NCBI RefSeq assembly: GCF_020026455.1
Contig: NZ_JAHHQJ010000017.1
Location: forward strand, 1 to 64,000
Direction of reading: 5' to 3'
Origin: Alistipes sp.
GTDB lineage: Bacteria > Bacteroidota > Bacteroidia > Bacteroidales > Rikenellaceae
DNA length: 64,000 bases
In this document: piece after piece, positions 55,467 to 63,943 of the stretch
Numbering within the stretch: the first letter of the stretch is position 1
How the letters are laid out: each line of letters opens with the position of its first letter
Program-made: the position numbers and the translations under genes
The notes under the pieces: model-generated
Database searches by the model: none
The model's input: the letters and a program-made list of their open reading frames with translations, nothing else
What the model was told of the DNA's origin: nothing

Positions 55467-56312
55467 ATGGAGCAAATCGCAATACAGGGCATCGCAGGAT
55501 GCTATCACGAAACGGCGGCACGCATCTATTTCGCAGATCGGGAAATAGAGGTGCTGCCCTGCCCGAGTTTCGACGAGGTGTTCGCCCGCATGGCCGCCGA
55601 TCCGGCACTGCTGGGCATCGCGGCCATAGAAAACACCATTGCCGGCAGCCTGCTGCCCAACCACGAGTTCCTGCGGCAGAGCCGCACCCAGATCATCGGC
55701 GAACAGAAGCTCCGCATCGCGCATGTTCTGGCGGCCCTCCCCGGGCAGGCTCCCGACGACATCGCCGAAATCCGATCGCATCCGATCGCCCTGATGCAGT
55801 GCGGCGATTTTCTGAAAACACGTCCCGGGGTGAAGATCGTCGAAAGGGACGACACCGCAGGAAGCGCCCGCGAAATCGCCGAGGGGCGGCTCGCAGGCAC
55901 GGCGGCCATCTGCGGCACCGATGCAGCGCGTCTCTACGGGCTCGAAATCCTCCGGCAGGGCATCGAGACCAACCGGCACAACTTCACCCGCTTTCTCCTG
56001 CTTGCCGACGAGCGCCGCGCCGCGGAATTCACCGACCCCGGGCACGCCGACAAGGCCTCGCTGCTCTTCAGCCTTCCGCACACCCGGGGGAGTCTCTCCA
56101 AAGTGCTCGCCCTGTTCGCGTTCCATGACATCAACCTCACCAGGATACAGTCGCTGCCCATCATCGGGCGCGAGTGGGAATACCGCTTCTACGTCGACGT
56201 GACGTTCGACGACCCGATGCGTTACCGCCAGGCCATCGACGCCGCACGGCCCTTCACCAGCGACTTTCGCATTCTGGGCGAATACGCCCAATGTCCCAAC
56301 CCCGTGCCCTGA
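55467..56312 (+). CDS. pheA: prephenate dehydratase
   Basis: 281 residues. The dehydratase domain is at about 1-180 (IQGIAGCYHETAA, AIENTIAGSLLPNHEFL, and TRFLLLADE, in which Thr is catalytic). The C-terminal ACT domain is at about 195-275 (KASLLFSLPHTRGSLSKVLALFAFHDINLTRIQSLP), where phenylalanine normally binds for feedback inhibition. There is no chorismate mutase domain; that activity is fused to the next gene. Expression is controlled by the attenuator upstream. Confidence 0.96.
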   Translation: MEQIAIQGIAGCYHETAARIYFADREIEVLPCPSFDEVFARMAADPALLGIAAIENTIAGSLLPNHEFLRQSRTQIIGEQKLRIAHVLAALPGQAPDDIAEIRSHPIALMQCGDFLKTRPGVKIVERDDTAGSAREIAEGRLAGTAAICGTDAARLYGLEILRQGIETNRHNFTRFLLLADERRAAEFTDPGHADKASLLFSLPHTRGSLSKVLALFAFHDINLTRIQSLPIIGREWEYRFYVDVTFDDPMRYRQAIDAARPFTSDFRILGEYAQCPNPVP

Positions 56313-56386
56313 ACCCGCACCATCGCGCACCGCAAGCGGCCGAAAAAGAAAACGAAACTGAAAAACAAATAAAAAACAGAGCTATC

Positions 56387-57451
56387 ATGAACGACATCCA
56401 ACCCATCACCCTGCCGGGAATCGATCCCCGGCGGCCGCTGGTAATCGCAGGCCCGTGCAGTGCCGAAACCGAAGAGCAGGTCCTCGACACGGCCCGCTCG
56501 CTGACGGCCGAAGGCATCCGCATCTGCCGCGCCGGACTCTGGAAGCCCCGCACCAAGCCCGGCGGGTTCGAAGGCGTCGGAGAGACCGGCATCGCCTGGC
56601 TTCAGCGCGTGAAGCGCGAAACGGGCATGTACACCGCCACCGAAGTGGCCACCCGGGAGCATGTCGCCGCGGCACTGAAGGGCGGCGTCGACCTGCTGTG
56701 GATCGGCGCCCGCACGGCGGCCAACCCCTTTGCCATGCAGGAGGTGGCCGACGCCCTGCGCGGAGCGGACGTCCCGGTGCTGGTGAAAAACCCCGTCAGC
56801 CCCGACCTCGAGCTGTGGATCGGGGCCATCGAGCGCATCTACAACGCCGGCATCCGCCGCATCGGCGCCATCCACCGCGGATTCACGTCGATCGACAAGA
56901 GCCTCTACCGCAACCACCCGATGTGGGCCATACCCATCGAGCTGCACCGACGCATCCCCAACCTGCCGATCTTCTGCGACCCGAGCCACATCGGAGGCAA
57001 GCGCGAACTGATCGCCCCGCTGTCGCAGCAGGCCATGGACCTCGGGTTCGACGGACTGATCATCGAAGCCCACTGCTCGCCCGACTGCGCCTGGAGCGAC
57101 AAGGCCCAGCAGGTGACGCCCGAAGCTCTGGCCTACATCATCCGCAACCTGGTGATCCGCGACGAGTCGATCACCACCGAGAGCCTCACCGAACTGCGTT
57201 CGCAGATCGACAGGATCGACGACCAGCTGCTCGAACTCCTCACACGCCGCATGCGCGTCTCGCGCGACATCGGACAATACAAAAAGGAGCACAACATGCC
57301 CATCCTCCAAACGCAGCGCTACGAGGAGCTGCTGGCCCGCCGCGCCGACCAGGCCGAACAGATGGGCATGGACCGCGAGTTCATGCGCACCGTCCTGCAG
57401 GCCATTCACGAGGAGTCGATCCGCCAGCAGATGGAGATCCCCGGAAAATAG
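56387..57451 (+). CDS. bifunctional 3-deoxy-7-phosphoheptulonate synthase / chorismate mutase
   Basis: 354 residues. The DAHP synthase barrel is at about 1-255 (VIAGPCSAETEEQV, RAGLWKPRTKPGGFEGVGETG, IGARTAANPF, CDPSHIGGKRE). An AroQ-type chorismate mutase is at about 262-350 (LTELRSQIDRIDDQLLELLTRRMRVSRDIGQYKKEHNMPI). It supplies both the first step of the shikimate pathway and prephenate for PheA. It is co-transcribed with pheA (74-nt gap). tyrA and an aromatic aminotransferase are not adjacent. Confidence 0.95.
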   Translation: MNDIQPITLPGIDPRRPLVIAGPCSAETEEQVLDTARSLTAEGIRICRAGLWKPRTKPGGFEGVGETGIAWLQRVKRETGMYTATEVATREHVAAALKGGVDLLWIGARTAANPFAMQEVADALRGADVPVLVKNPVSPDLELWIGAIERIYNAGIRRIGAIHRGFTSIDKSLYRNHPMWAIPIELHRRIPNLPIFCDPSHIGGKRELIAPLSQQAMDLGFDGLIIEAHCSPDCAWSDKAQQVTPEALAYIIRNLVIRDESITTESLTELRSQIDRIDDQLLELLTRRMRVSRDIGQYKKEHNMPILQTQRYEELLARRADQAEQMGMDREFMRTVLQAIHEESIRQQMEIPGK

Positions 57452-57571
57452 CGCTTCACGCATCGCCCGACACGAAAGGCTCCCGACCCCGAGCGGGGAG
57501 GGGCTTTCGGTGGGTGCCGGCCGGCCAAAGGCTCCGAGAGCCTCACGGCAGCCAAAGTGCCCGGAAAAATA

Positions 57572-57588
57572 TTACATTTCGGTTAAAT
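57572..57588 (+). promoter_or_regulatory. candidate Pho box upstream of the two-component genes
   Basis: TTACAT (57572-57577), 5 bp, TTAAAT (57583-57588): direct repeats with 11-bp period. They lie about 38 bp upstream of the -7 TAAATTTG (57626-57633). This is the spacing seen in PhoB/PhoP sites of other phyla; the match is by pattern only. Confidence 0.4.
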
Positions 57589-57625
57589 GTCGTGACAAAG
57601 GCATGCAACATCGATGAATGATGCG

Positions 57626-57633
57626 TAAATTTG
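57626..57633 (+). promoter_or_regulatory. -7 element of the two-component operon
   Basis: TAAATTTG predicts a leader of about 19 nt. The -33 element is poor, consistent with an activated promoter. Confidence 0.6.
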
Positions 57634-57655
57634 TTGCGGAATCAAACCCGCACTT

Positions 57656-58336
57656 ATGGCAAAAAACAAAATCCTGGTGGTCGACGATGAAGAGTCGCTG
57701 TGCGAAATCCTGCAATTCAACCTCGAAGTCGAGGGCTACGAAGCCGACGTGGCCTACAGCGCCGAACAGGCCCTCCGGATGCATCCCGAACGCTATTCGC
57801 TGATTCTGCTGGACGTCATGATGGGCGACATGAGCGGATTCAGAATGGCTCAGATTCTGAAAGCCGATCCCGAAACGGCCCGGGTCCCCGTGATCTTCTG
57901 CACCGCGAAGGACACCGAGGACGACACGGTGGCCGGACTGAACATCGGAGCCGACGACTACATCACCAAACCCTTTTCGGTCCGCGAAGTGCTGGCCCGC
58001 GTGCGCAGCGTCCTGCGCCGCACCTCCGCCTCGCGCGTCGAATCCGAAAGCATCCGCTTCGAGGGCCTGGAGATCGACCTCCGCCGCAAGGTCTGCTCGC
58101 TCGACGGCAAGGAACTGCAACTCACCAAGAAGGAGTTCGAAATCCTCGCTCTGCTGCTCTCGAACCGGGGCGTGATCTTTTCCCGAGAGGAGATCCTGCG
58201 CCGCATTTGGAGCGACGAGGTGATCGTCCTCGACCGAACGGTCGACGTGAACATCACCCGCCTGCGCCGCAAAATCGGGTCCTACGGGGAACACATCGTA
58301 ACGCGTCTGGGCTATGGCTACGGCTTTGAAGCATAA
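57656..58336 (+). CDS. OmpR/PhoB-family response regulator
   Basis: 226 residues. Receiver domain at 1-120: acidic pocket VVDDEE, phosphorylated Asp in LLLDVMMGD at about 54, the conserved T/S in FCTAKD and Lys in ITKPFS. The winged-helix DNA-binding domain is at about 130-226 (LTKKEFEILALLLSNRGVIFSREEIL, RTVDVNITRLRRKIG). It overlaps the kinase gene by 23 nt. Its position before a phosphate transporter, with Pho-box-like repeats at both promoters, suggests PhoB; RprY-like function is the alternative. Confidence 0.93.
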   Translation: MAKNKILVVDDEESLCEILQFNLEVEGYEADVAYSAEQALRMHPERYSLILLDVMMGDMSGFRMAQILKADPETARVPVIFCTAKDTEDDTVAGLNIGADDYITKPFSVREVLARVRSVLRRTSASRVESESIRFEGLEIDLRRKVCSLDGKELQLTKKEFEILALLLSNRGVIFSREEILRRIWSDEVIVLDRTVDVNITRLRRKIGSYGEHIVTRLGYGYGFEA

Positions 58337-59762
58337 GCTGTCCTACCACCGGAGGCTCTTCCTGCTGCTGCTCGTCGTTTCGTGGACCCTGGTGGGATGT
58401 TTCATCCTGTTCCAGTACGGACGCGAAAAGCATTTCAAGGCCGAACGTCTCAATGCACAGTTGCAACTTTTCAACCTGCGGATGCTCGACGCCGTGAATG
58501 CCGGCACCCCGCCCGAGGCCTTCATCGCCAGCGCCGGAATCCCCTACGAAGGCGTGCGCATGACGCTGATCGATCCGGCGGGAAACGTCGTATTCGACAA
58601 TTCGCTCGACACGCTGCCCCATGCGAACCACCTCAACCGGCCCGAGGTTGCCGAAGCGCTGAACCACGGGACGGGATACACCATCCGCCGCCACTCCGAA
58701 AGCACCGACCGCAACTATTTCTACTCGGCCATGCGCGGCGACAACTGCATCGTCCGATCGGCCGTGCCCTATTCCCTGCCGTTGAGCGAAATACTGGCCG
58801 CCGACCGCAAATTCCTCTGGCTCATGCTCGGTGTGACGCTGCTGATGAGCGTGGCAGGGTATTTCGCCACACGCCGTCTGGGTCAGAACATCATCCGGCT
58901 GAACGAATTCGCCGAACGGGCCGAGCGGGGCGAGCGCATCGACAACCTCCCGGGATTTCCCCACGACGAACTGGGCGAAATATCGAGCCACATCATCAGC
59001 CTCTACGCCCGTCTGCAGAAAACAACCGCCGACCGCGATCGCGAACACGCCCTCGCCCTGCACGAGGAACAGGAGAAAATACGCATCAAGAAACAGCTCA
59101 CCAACAACATCAACCACGAGCTGAAGACCCCCGTGGCGGCGATTCAGGGCTATCTGGAGACGCTGCTGGCCAACCCGTCGCTCGATGCGCGCAAACGCAC
59201 CGACTTCCTCGAAAAAAGCATCGCGCAGACCGAGCGTCTGCGGCACCTGCTGGCCGACATCTCGACCATCACGCGCATGGACGAGGCGAGCCAACTGATC
59301 CAAAAGGAGCGCGTCGTGCTGAACGAACTGATCGCCGAGGTCTCGGCCGACATGGAACTGAAACCCGCCGACCAGCGGCTGCGGATGAACATCGACTTCC
59401 CGCAGCAGGTCGAAATCGTCGGCAGCCCCTCGCTGCTGGCTTCGATATTCCGCAACCTCGCCGACAACGCCGCGGCCTATTCCGGCGGGCGCGACATCTT
59501 CATCCGCCTGCTCGGCGACAACGACGAAGAGTGTACGATCTCGTTCGCCGACAACGGCATCGGCATCAGCCCGGAGCACCTGCCGCACATCTTCGAGCGA
59601 TTCTACCGCATCGACAAGGGCCGATCGCGCAAACAGGGCGGCACAGGGCTGGGACTGGCGATCGTCAAAAATGCCATCAAGATCCACGGCGGAACGATCA
59701 CAGCCCGCGAGCGCGAACGCGGCGGGCTGGAGTTCGTCTTCACGCTGAAGAAGCACAGCTGA
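58314..59762 (+). CDS. sensor histidine kinase (PhoR/RprX-like)
   Basis: 482 residues. Two membrane segments at about 16-36 and 166-186 flank a sensor region of about 130 residues. A HAMP-like linker follows. The DHp helix carries the phosphorylated His in NNINHELKTPVAAIQGYLETL at about 270, and the ATPase domain has NLADNAAAYS, FADNGIGI, FERFYRID and GGTGLGLAIVKNA. It is translationally coupled to the regulator by a 23-nt overlap. Confidence 0.93.
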   Translation: MATALKHKLSYHRRLFLLLLVVSWTLVGCFILFQYGREKHFKAERLNAQLQLFNLRMLDAVNAGTPPEAFIASAGIPYEGVRMTLIDPAGNVVFDNSLDTLPHANHLNRPEVAEALNHGTGYTIRRHSESTDRNYFYSAMRGDNCIVRSAVPYSLPLSEILAADRKFLWLMLGVTLLMSVAGYFATRRLGQNIIRLNEFAERAERGERIDNLPGFPHDELGEISSHIISLYARLQKTTADRDREHALALHEEQEKIRIKKQLTNNINHELKTPVAAIQGYLETLLANPSLDARKRTDFLEKSIAQTERLRHLLADISTITRMDEASQLIQKERVVLNELIAEVSADMELKPADQRLRMNIDFPQQVEIVGSPSLLASIFRNLADNAAAYSGGRDIFIRLLGDNDEECTISFADNGIGISPEHLPHIFERFYRIDKGRSRKQGGTGLGLAIVKNAIKIHGGTITARERERGGLEFVFTLKKHS

Positions 59763-60207
59763 GCCGAGCCGCCGCCGGACCTGCCGGATACACCCCCGCA
59801 GCCCGGTTCCGATCCGAGCCGTCGCCGCAACCAGATGTCGATTGAGGGCTCCCGCCGCCGCAAAATTCCGATTGAGGGCTTCGCCGCAGTCCGGTTCCGA
59901 TCCGAGCCGTCGCCGGAGTACAGGCTTCAGGCACCCGGCCGGACTCTCACTCCATTTTGCCGTCATTCAGTTATTTTCACCCGGTCGAAACATTCTTGTA
60001 ACGACTTTGTAACATCCGTTTCGGACCTTTGCAACGGTAAAAACCGAGATCGGATACTTCATCGCACGGTCCGCCCGGAAAGCAGGCGCCTTCCGCCCAA
60101 AAAAAAGCGGGACCAGGCCGGCAAAGACGCCGCAAACGGCAGAAGCGGCAATCGGCGACACCGGTGCACCGAAGTAGAGGATCGCCTAAAAAACAAGACC
60201 AGATTTT
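59763..60207 (+). repeat. 445-bp region with 25-bp direct repeat, upstream of the PiT gene
   Basis: CCGGTTCCGATCCGAGCC plus seven further identical bases occurs at 59803-59827 and 59891-59915 (period 88 bp). CGATTGAGGGCT also occurs twice, about 30 bp apart. The second half holds the Pho-box-like repeats, a promoter and an about 170-nt leader. No gene is supported. Confidence 0.75.
59996..60031 (+). promoter_or_regulatory. candidate Pho box and -7 element of the phosphate transporter
   Basis: TTGTAAC occurs at 59996-60002 and 60007-60013, an exact 11-bp direct repeat. Ten bp later is GACCTTTG (60024-60031), a near -7 element; no normal -33 is present. E. coli Pho boxes have the same 11-bp period and the same 10-bp gap to the -10. 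Confidence 0.5.
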
Positions 60208-62478
60208 ATGTCCCCGCTATTCACCGCAATCGTCATCATCCTGGCCCTGCTGGCCGTGATGGGCATCGTCGTGGGCGTCGCGAACGACGCCGTCAACTTC
60301 CTCAACTCGGCCCTCGGCTCGAAAGTCGCTCCGCGCCGCGTGATCCTCTGGGTCGCAGCCGCCGGAATCCTCGTCGGCACGCTCACCTCGAGCGGCATGA
60401 TGGAGGTCGCCCGCAGCGGCGTCTTCTACCCCGGACAGTTCTCCTTCCTAGAGATCATGATGCTGTTTCTGGGCATGATGCTCGGCAACGTGCTGCTGCT
60501 AGACCTCTACAACACGCTGGGACTGCCCACCTCGACCACCGTGTCGATGGTCTTCGGCCTGCTGGGCGCTGCCGTCGCCGCAGCCCTGTTCCGCATCGCC
60601 GGTGACCCGGGAACCTCCCTGCAGGACCTCTCGCAGTTCATCAACACGGGCAAAGCCATGGTCATCATCGCGGCAATCCTCCTGTCGGTGGCACTGGCCT
60701 TCGTGACCGGAACGCTTTTCATGTACATCTCGCGTCTGATCTTCTCGTTCCGCTACGCCGCCGTCTTCCGCCGCTGGGGCGCCGTATGGTGCGGCATCTC
60801 GCTGGCCGGAATCCTCTACTTCGCGCTGTTCAAGGGTTTGAAGAGCTCGGGGCTGATTCCGACCTCCATCTCGGCATACGTCGGGGACCATGTCCTCGTG
60901 ACGCTCTTCGCCTTCTGGATCGCAGCGTCGCTCATCCTCTACATCTTCCAGCGCATGCGGCTCAACATCATGCGCATCACGATCCTGTCGGGAACCTTCT
61001 CGCTGGCGCTGGCCTTTGCCGGCAACGACCTGGTGAACTTCATCGGTGTGCCGCTGGCCGGATACGACGCCTGGCGCATCGCCGGAGAAGCCGGCAGCGA
61101 AACGATGATGATGGGGGCACTCGAAGCTCCCGCCCGCGCGAACTTCCTGCTGCTGGGCCTGTCGGGAATCATCATGGTACTGACGCTTTTCTTCTCGAAA
61201 AAATCGCAGCACGTCACCGAAACCGAGCTGTCGCTCGCCTCGCAGCACGAAGGCGACGAGCGCTTCGGCTCGACGCTCGTTTCGCGCAGTCTGGTGCGCG
61301 CGACGCTGGTGATGAATACGATGTGGAGCGGACTGATCCCGGAACGGGTGCAGAAGGCCATCGACCGGCGTTTCGAGCCCCTACCTGCCGAGGAGCGCTC
61401 GTCGGCCCCCTACGACATGATCCGCGCCGTGGTGAACCTCACCGCCGCGTCGATCCTGATCGCCATCGCCACCTCCTACAAACTGCCGCTGTCGACGACC
61501 TATGTGGTCTTCATGGTGGCCATGGGATCGTCGCTCGCCGACCGCTCATGGGGCCGTGAAAGCGCCGTCTACCGCATCACGGGCGTGATGGCCGTCATCT
61601 CGGGCTGGTTCATCACGGCTCTCGGAGGATTCCTGATCGCCCTGGCTGTGACGGCCCTGCTGCTGTGGGGCGGATGGATCGCCGTGGCAGCCCTCACGGC
61701 ACTCTGCGTCTGGCTGCTCATCCGCAGCCACCTCAAGACGCCCGCACTGAAAGAGGAGGCCGAAAAGGCCCTGCTGCCGCTCGAAACGGCCGAGACCCCC
61801 GACGAAGTATTGTGCGCCTGCATCGGCGAGGTCTGCACGACCATGCAGGAGGTCACCCACATCTACAACCGCACGCTGGTGGCTGTCTTCAAGGAGAACC
61901 GCAAGGTGCTCAAAGAGATGGTCCGCGACTCGAACCACCTGTTCGAGGAGGCCCGCAGCCGCAAATACAACGTCATGCCGACGCTGCGCCGACTGCAGCA
62001 GTGCGACATCGACACGGGGCACTTCTACGTGCAGGTCACCGACTACCTTTCGGAGGTGACCAAGGCCCTGATCCACATCACCCGCCCGGCATTCGAACAC
62101 ATCGACAACAACCACGAGGGCATGTCGAAGGAACAGATCGTCGACCTGATGCGTGTGAACGATCAGGTGGAGGCGATTTTCGACAAGATCAACGGCATGC
62201 TGGCAACGAAGGAGTTTGCGGATCTCGATCTGGTGCTCGAAATGCGCGACAAGCTCTTCGACACGATCGTCGAGGCGATCAAGAGCCAGCTGCGACGCAT
62301 CAACGACACCCCCTCGGGCAGCACCCGCGCCGGGGTACTCTACCTCACGATCCTCAACGAGACGAAGACGATGATGCTCCAGTCGCGCAACCTGCTCAAA
62401 TCGCAGCAGTATTTCCTGCAGGCGAAGAACAGCGTCGCAACACCGTCATCCGCCCAAACCACCCAAACCCATCTCTGA
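60208..62478 (+). CDS. PiT-family phosphate transporter fused to a PhoU-like domain
   Basis: 756 residues. About 11-12 membrane segments lie in 1-520, with the two family signatures GVANDAVNFLNSALGSKVAPRR and the internal repeat GNDLVNFIGVPLAG. Residues about 535-740 are a cytosolic helical PhoU-like domain (EVTHIYNRTLVAVFKENRKVLKEM, LSEVTKALIHITRPAFEHI). The carrier moves phosphate with a cation. The fused domain may gate transport or signal to the two-component system just upstream. Confidence 0.93.
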   Translation: MSPLFTAIVIILALLAVMGIVVGVANDAVNFLNSALGSKVAPRRVILWVAAAGILVGTLTSSGMMEVARSGVFYPGQFSFLEIMMLFLGMMLGNVLLLDLYNTLGLPTSTTVSMVFGLLGAAVAAALFRIAGDPGTSLQDLSQFINTGKAMVIIAAILLSVALAFVTGTLFMYISRLIFSFRYAAVFRRWGAVWCGISLAGILYFALFKGLKSSGLIPTSISAYVGDHVLVTLFAFWIAASLILYIFQRMRLNIMRITILSGTFSLALAFAGNDLVNFIGVPLAGYDAWRIAGEAGSETMMMGALEAPARANFLLLGLSGIIMVLTLFFSKKSQHVTETELSLASQHEGDERFGSTLVSRSLVRATLVMNTMWSGLIPERVQKAIDRRFEPLPAEERSSAPYDMIRAVVNLTAASILIAIATSYKLPLSTTYVVFMVAMGSSLADRSWGRESAVYRITGVMAVISGWFITALGGFLIALAVTALLLWGGWIAVAALTALCVWLLIRSHLKTPALKEEAEKALLPLETAETPDEVLCACIGEVCTTMQEVTHIYNRTLVAVFKENRKVLKEMVRDSNHLFEEARSRKYNVMPTLRRLQQCDIDTGHFYVQVTDYLSEVTKALIHITRPAFEHIDNNHEGMSKEQIVDLMRVNDQVEAIFDKINGMLATKEFADLDLVLEMRDKLFDTIVEAIKSQLRRINDTPSGSTRAGVLYLTILNETKTMMLQSRNLLKSQQYFLQAKNSVATPSSAQTTQTHL

Positions 62479-62517
62479 TGTGAAGGGGCAAAAAAACATC
62501 GTGTAACAGAAACACAA

Positions 62518-62551
62518 CGGGTCCGTCATTTCGCTGAAACGACGGACCCGT
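62518..62551 (+). terminator. hairpin after the PiT gene
   Basis: ACGGGTCCGTC pairs with GACGGACCCGT; inside, TTTC pairs with GAAA. No T run follows, only TATCTTTG, so termination efficiency is uncertain. Confidence 0.55.
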
Positions 62552-62672
62552 ATCTTTGTCATGTGAAAACCGGGGATCCGGATTCACAAGTTGGTTTTAG
62601 GTTATATAAGTAGGTTAGTGGGAGATGCAGTGACGGGATGTCGCGGCATCTCCGTGTTTTGTCACAGGACGT
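62551..62672 (+). ncRNA. possible small RNA between the PiT and DUF2721 genes
   Basis: TATCTTTG (62551-62558) is a consensus -7 with no plus-strand gene behind it. About 60-100 nt later GGAGATGC pairs with GCATCTCC, followed by GTGTTTTG, a weak terminator-like end. No -33 is evident and the RNA matches no family I recognise. Low confidence. Confidence 0.22.
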
Positions 62673-62719
62673 CGGCCGCTCCCCCCCCGAAAAAGGGAGA
62701 CCCGGACACACCCGAACGA

Positions 62720-63142
62720 TTACTTCAAACCCCGCTTCCCAAGCGGGTTTTCCATATCCTTGAGGTGAATCTCCAGCGCCCGGACCGAGATCTGAATCTC
62801 CCAGATCGAAACGCCCAGCGAGCCGACCAGCAGCAGCAACGCCACCCCGAACATGTAAGCCGACAGCAGAATCAGCCCCACATAGATCAGGAACATCGTC
62901 ACCACACACAGAAACAGACTCGTGACGCCCAGCAGCTGCATCGTACGCGTGAGGTGGAGCCGCCGGCGGAGGTTGTCGATCTGAGCCCGCGTCACCTTCG
63001 AGGGATACTGCAAATGCTGCTCCTTGAGCGTGCGCACCAACTGCGCATAGGAGAGAAAACGGTTGGTGTAGGCCAGCAGAATCAGCGACACGGCCGAAAA
63101 CAGCAGGGCGGGGGTCGTAAGGGTGAGTTCTTCCATTGTCAT
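62720..63142 (-). CDS. DUF2721 membrane protein
   Basis: 140 residues from ATG 63142, or 138 from 63136. Three hydrophobic segments are visible: PALLFSAVSLILLAYTNRFL near the N-terminus, then two back-to-back at about 75-120. A basic cytosolic loop separates them (KVTRAQIDNLRRRLHLTR). This is the DUF2721 pattern; function unknown. The start upstream at 63160 is rejected because it lies before the predicted transcription start. Confidence 0.82.
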   Translation of the reverse strand: MTMEELTLTTPALLFSAVSLILLAYTNRFLSYAQLVRTLKEQHLQYPSKVTRAQIDNLRRRLHLTRTMQLLGVTSLFLCVVTMFLIYVGLILLSAYMFGVALLLLVGSLGVSIWEIQISVRALEIHLKDMENPLGKRGLK

Positions 63143-63157
63143 CGGGATTTTACGCCG

Positions 63158-63165
63158 CAAAGGTA
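63158..63165 (-). promoter_or_regulatory. -7 element of the DUF2721 gene
   Basis: TACCTTTG on the minus strand predicts a leader of about 12 nt to the ATG at 63142. Confidence 0.6.
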
Positions 63166-63381
63166 CATAATTTTACCGAATGCAGAAGGGACCGGCGCCC
63201 GGCACCGATCCGAAGTCCCCGGCGCCAACCCGTCGGATCCCGCCAAAACACCGCTCTGCGGAGGGCGGCAGGAAGCCCCGGCTCCGCCCAACGCCCGGCA
63301 TCCGATCCTCCGCCAAGCGGCGGGACCCGGGGACCGGATGCGCAACGCAAATCCCCGGGCCGCAGTCCGCCGCACCAGGCA

Positions 63382-63816
63382 TCAGCGATCCGTGTCGATC
63401 AGCCGGAATCTGCGGTCGAATTTCAGTTCCAGACCGTTGTCGAGGGTGATCTCGTGGTTGCGGCCGTCGCGTTCGATCCCCCGGACATGCTGCCCCGGAT
63501 AGTTCGCAGCCACGAATTTCAGAATCGGCTGCGGAATCAGTCCGTCGGGCACGACTCCGCCCGGACGCTCGACATCGGTCCACTCGCCGCGGGCGTCGAA
63601 GTCGATCTTCGTGCCGTCGGCCAGCTTCACCTCATAGCTCGGAACCATGCCCTGATCCATCGTGACCGAAACCACCTCGATGTCGTGGAAATAGGTCTTC
63701 ACCATCGTCTTCGCCGCATCGGGCAGTTCGTGCATGCGAACCGGAACGTCACCGTCGGCAAATGCCGCCATCGCAAAAAGCCCCGCTCCCAGCAGGACAA
63801 GCCAAAATTTTTTCAT
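63382..63816 (-). CDS. secreted PepSY-like (DUF2874-type) protein
   Basis: 144 residues. A signal peptide KKFWLVLLGAGLFAMAAFA precedes two related halves. Each has a helix and strands: LPDAAKTMVKTYFHDIEVVSVTMD with VPSYEVKLADGTKIDFDARGEW, then IPQPILKFVAANYPGQHVRGIERD with HEITLDNGLELKFD. This is the Bacteroidota PepSY-like, beta-lactamase-inhibitor-like fold found in periplasmic proteins; ligand unknown. The longer frame starting at 63873 lacks a signal at its N-terminus and is not preferred. Confidence 0.84.
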   Translation of the reverse strand: MKKFWLVLLGAGLFAMAAFADGDVPVRMHELPDAAKTMVKTYFHDIEVVSVTMDQGMVPSYEVKLADGTKIDFDARGEWTDVERPGGVVPDGLIPQPILKFVAANYPGQHVRGIERDGRNHEITLDNGLELKFDRRFRLIDTDR

Positions 63817-63917
63817 CGTCTTTCGTATTGATCCACCTCCGACCCTGCAAAAGAAGGGCCAAAAATACAGCAACGCCTCCCCCCCTGTAACAAATCCTCA
63901 TTCCGAAAGGCCGTGTC

Positions 63918-63943
63918 AATACCTGATCGTAGGTATTTTTTTA
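63918..63943 (+). terminator. orphan intrinsic terminator near the window end
   Basis: AATACCT pairs with AGGTATT around GATCGT and runs into T7. No plus-strand gene precedes it. About 25 bp later a promoter-like TTTG, 21 bp, TATCTT runs off the window. Confidence 0.6.

Noticed and set aside
55467..57451. a second aromatic attenuator between pheA and the DAHP synthase gene
   Set aside because: The 74-nt gap is A-rich with no hairpin or short aromatic-rich frame.
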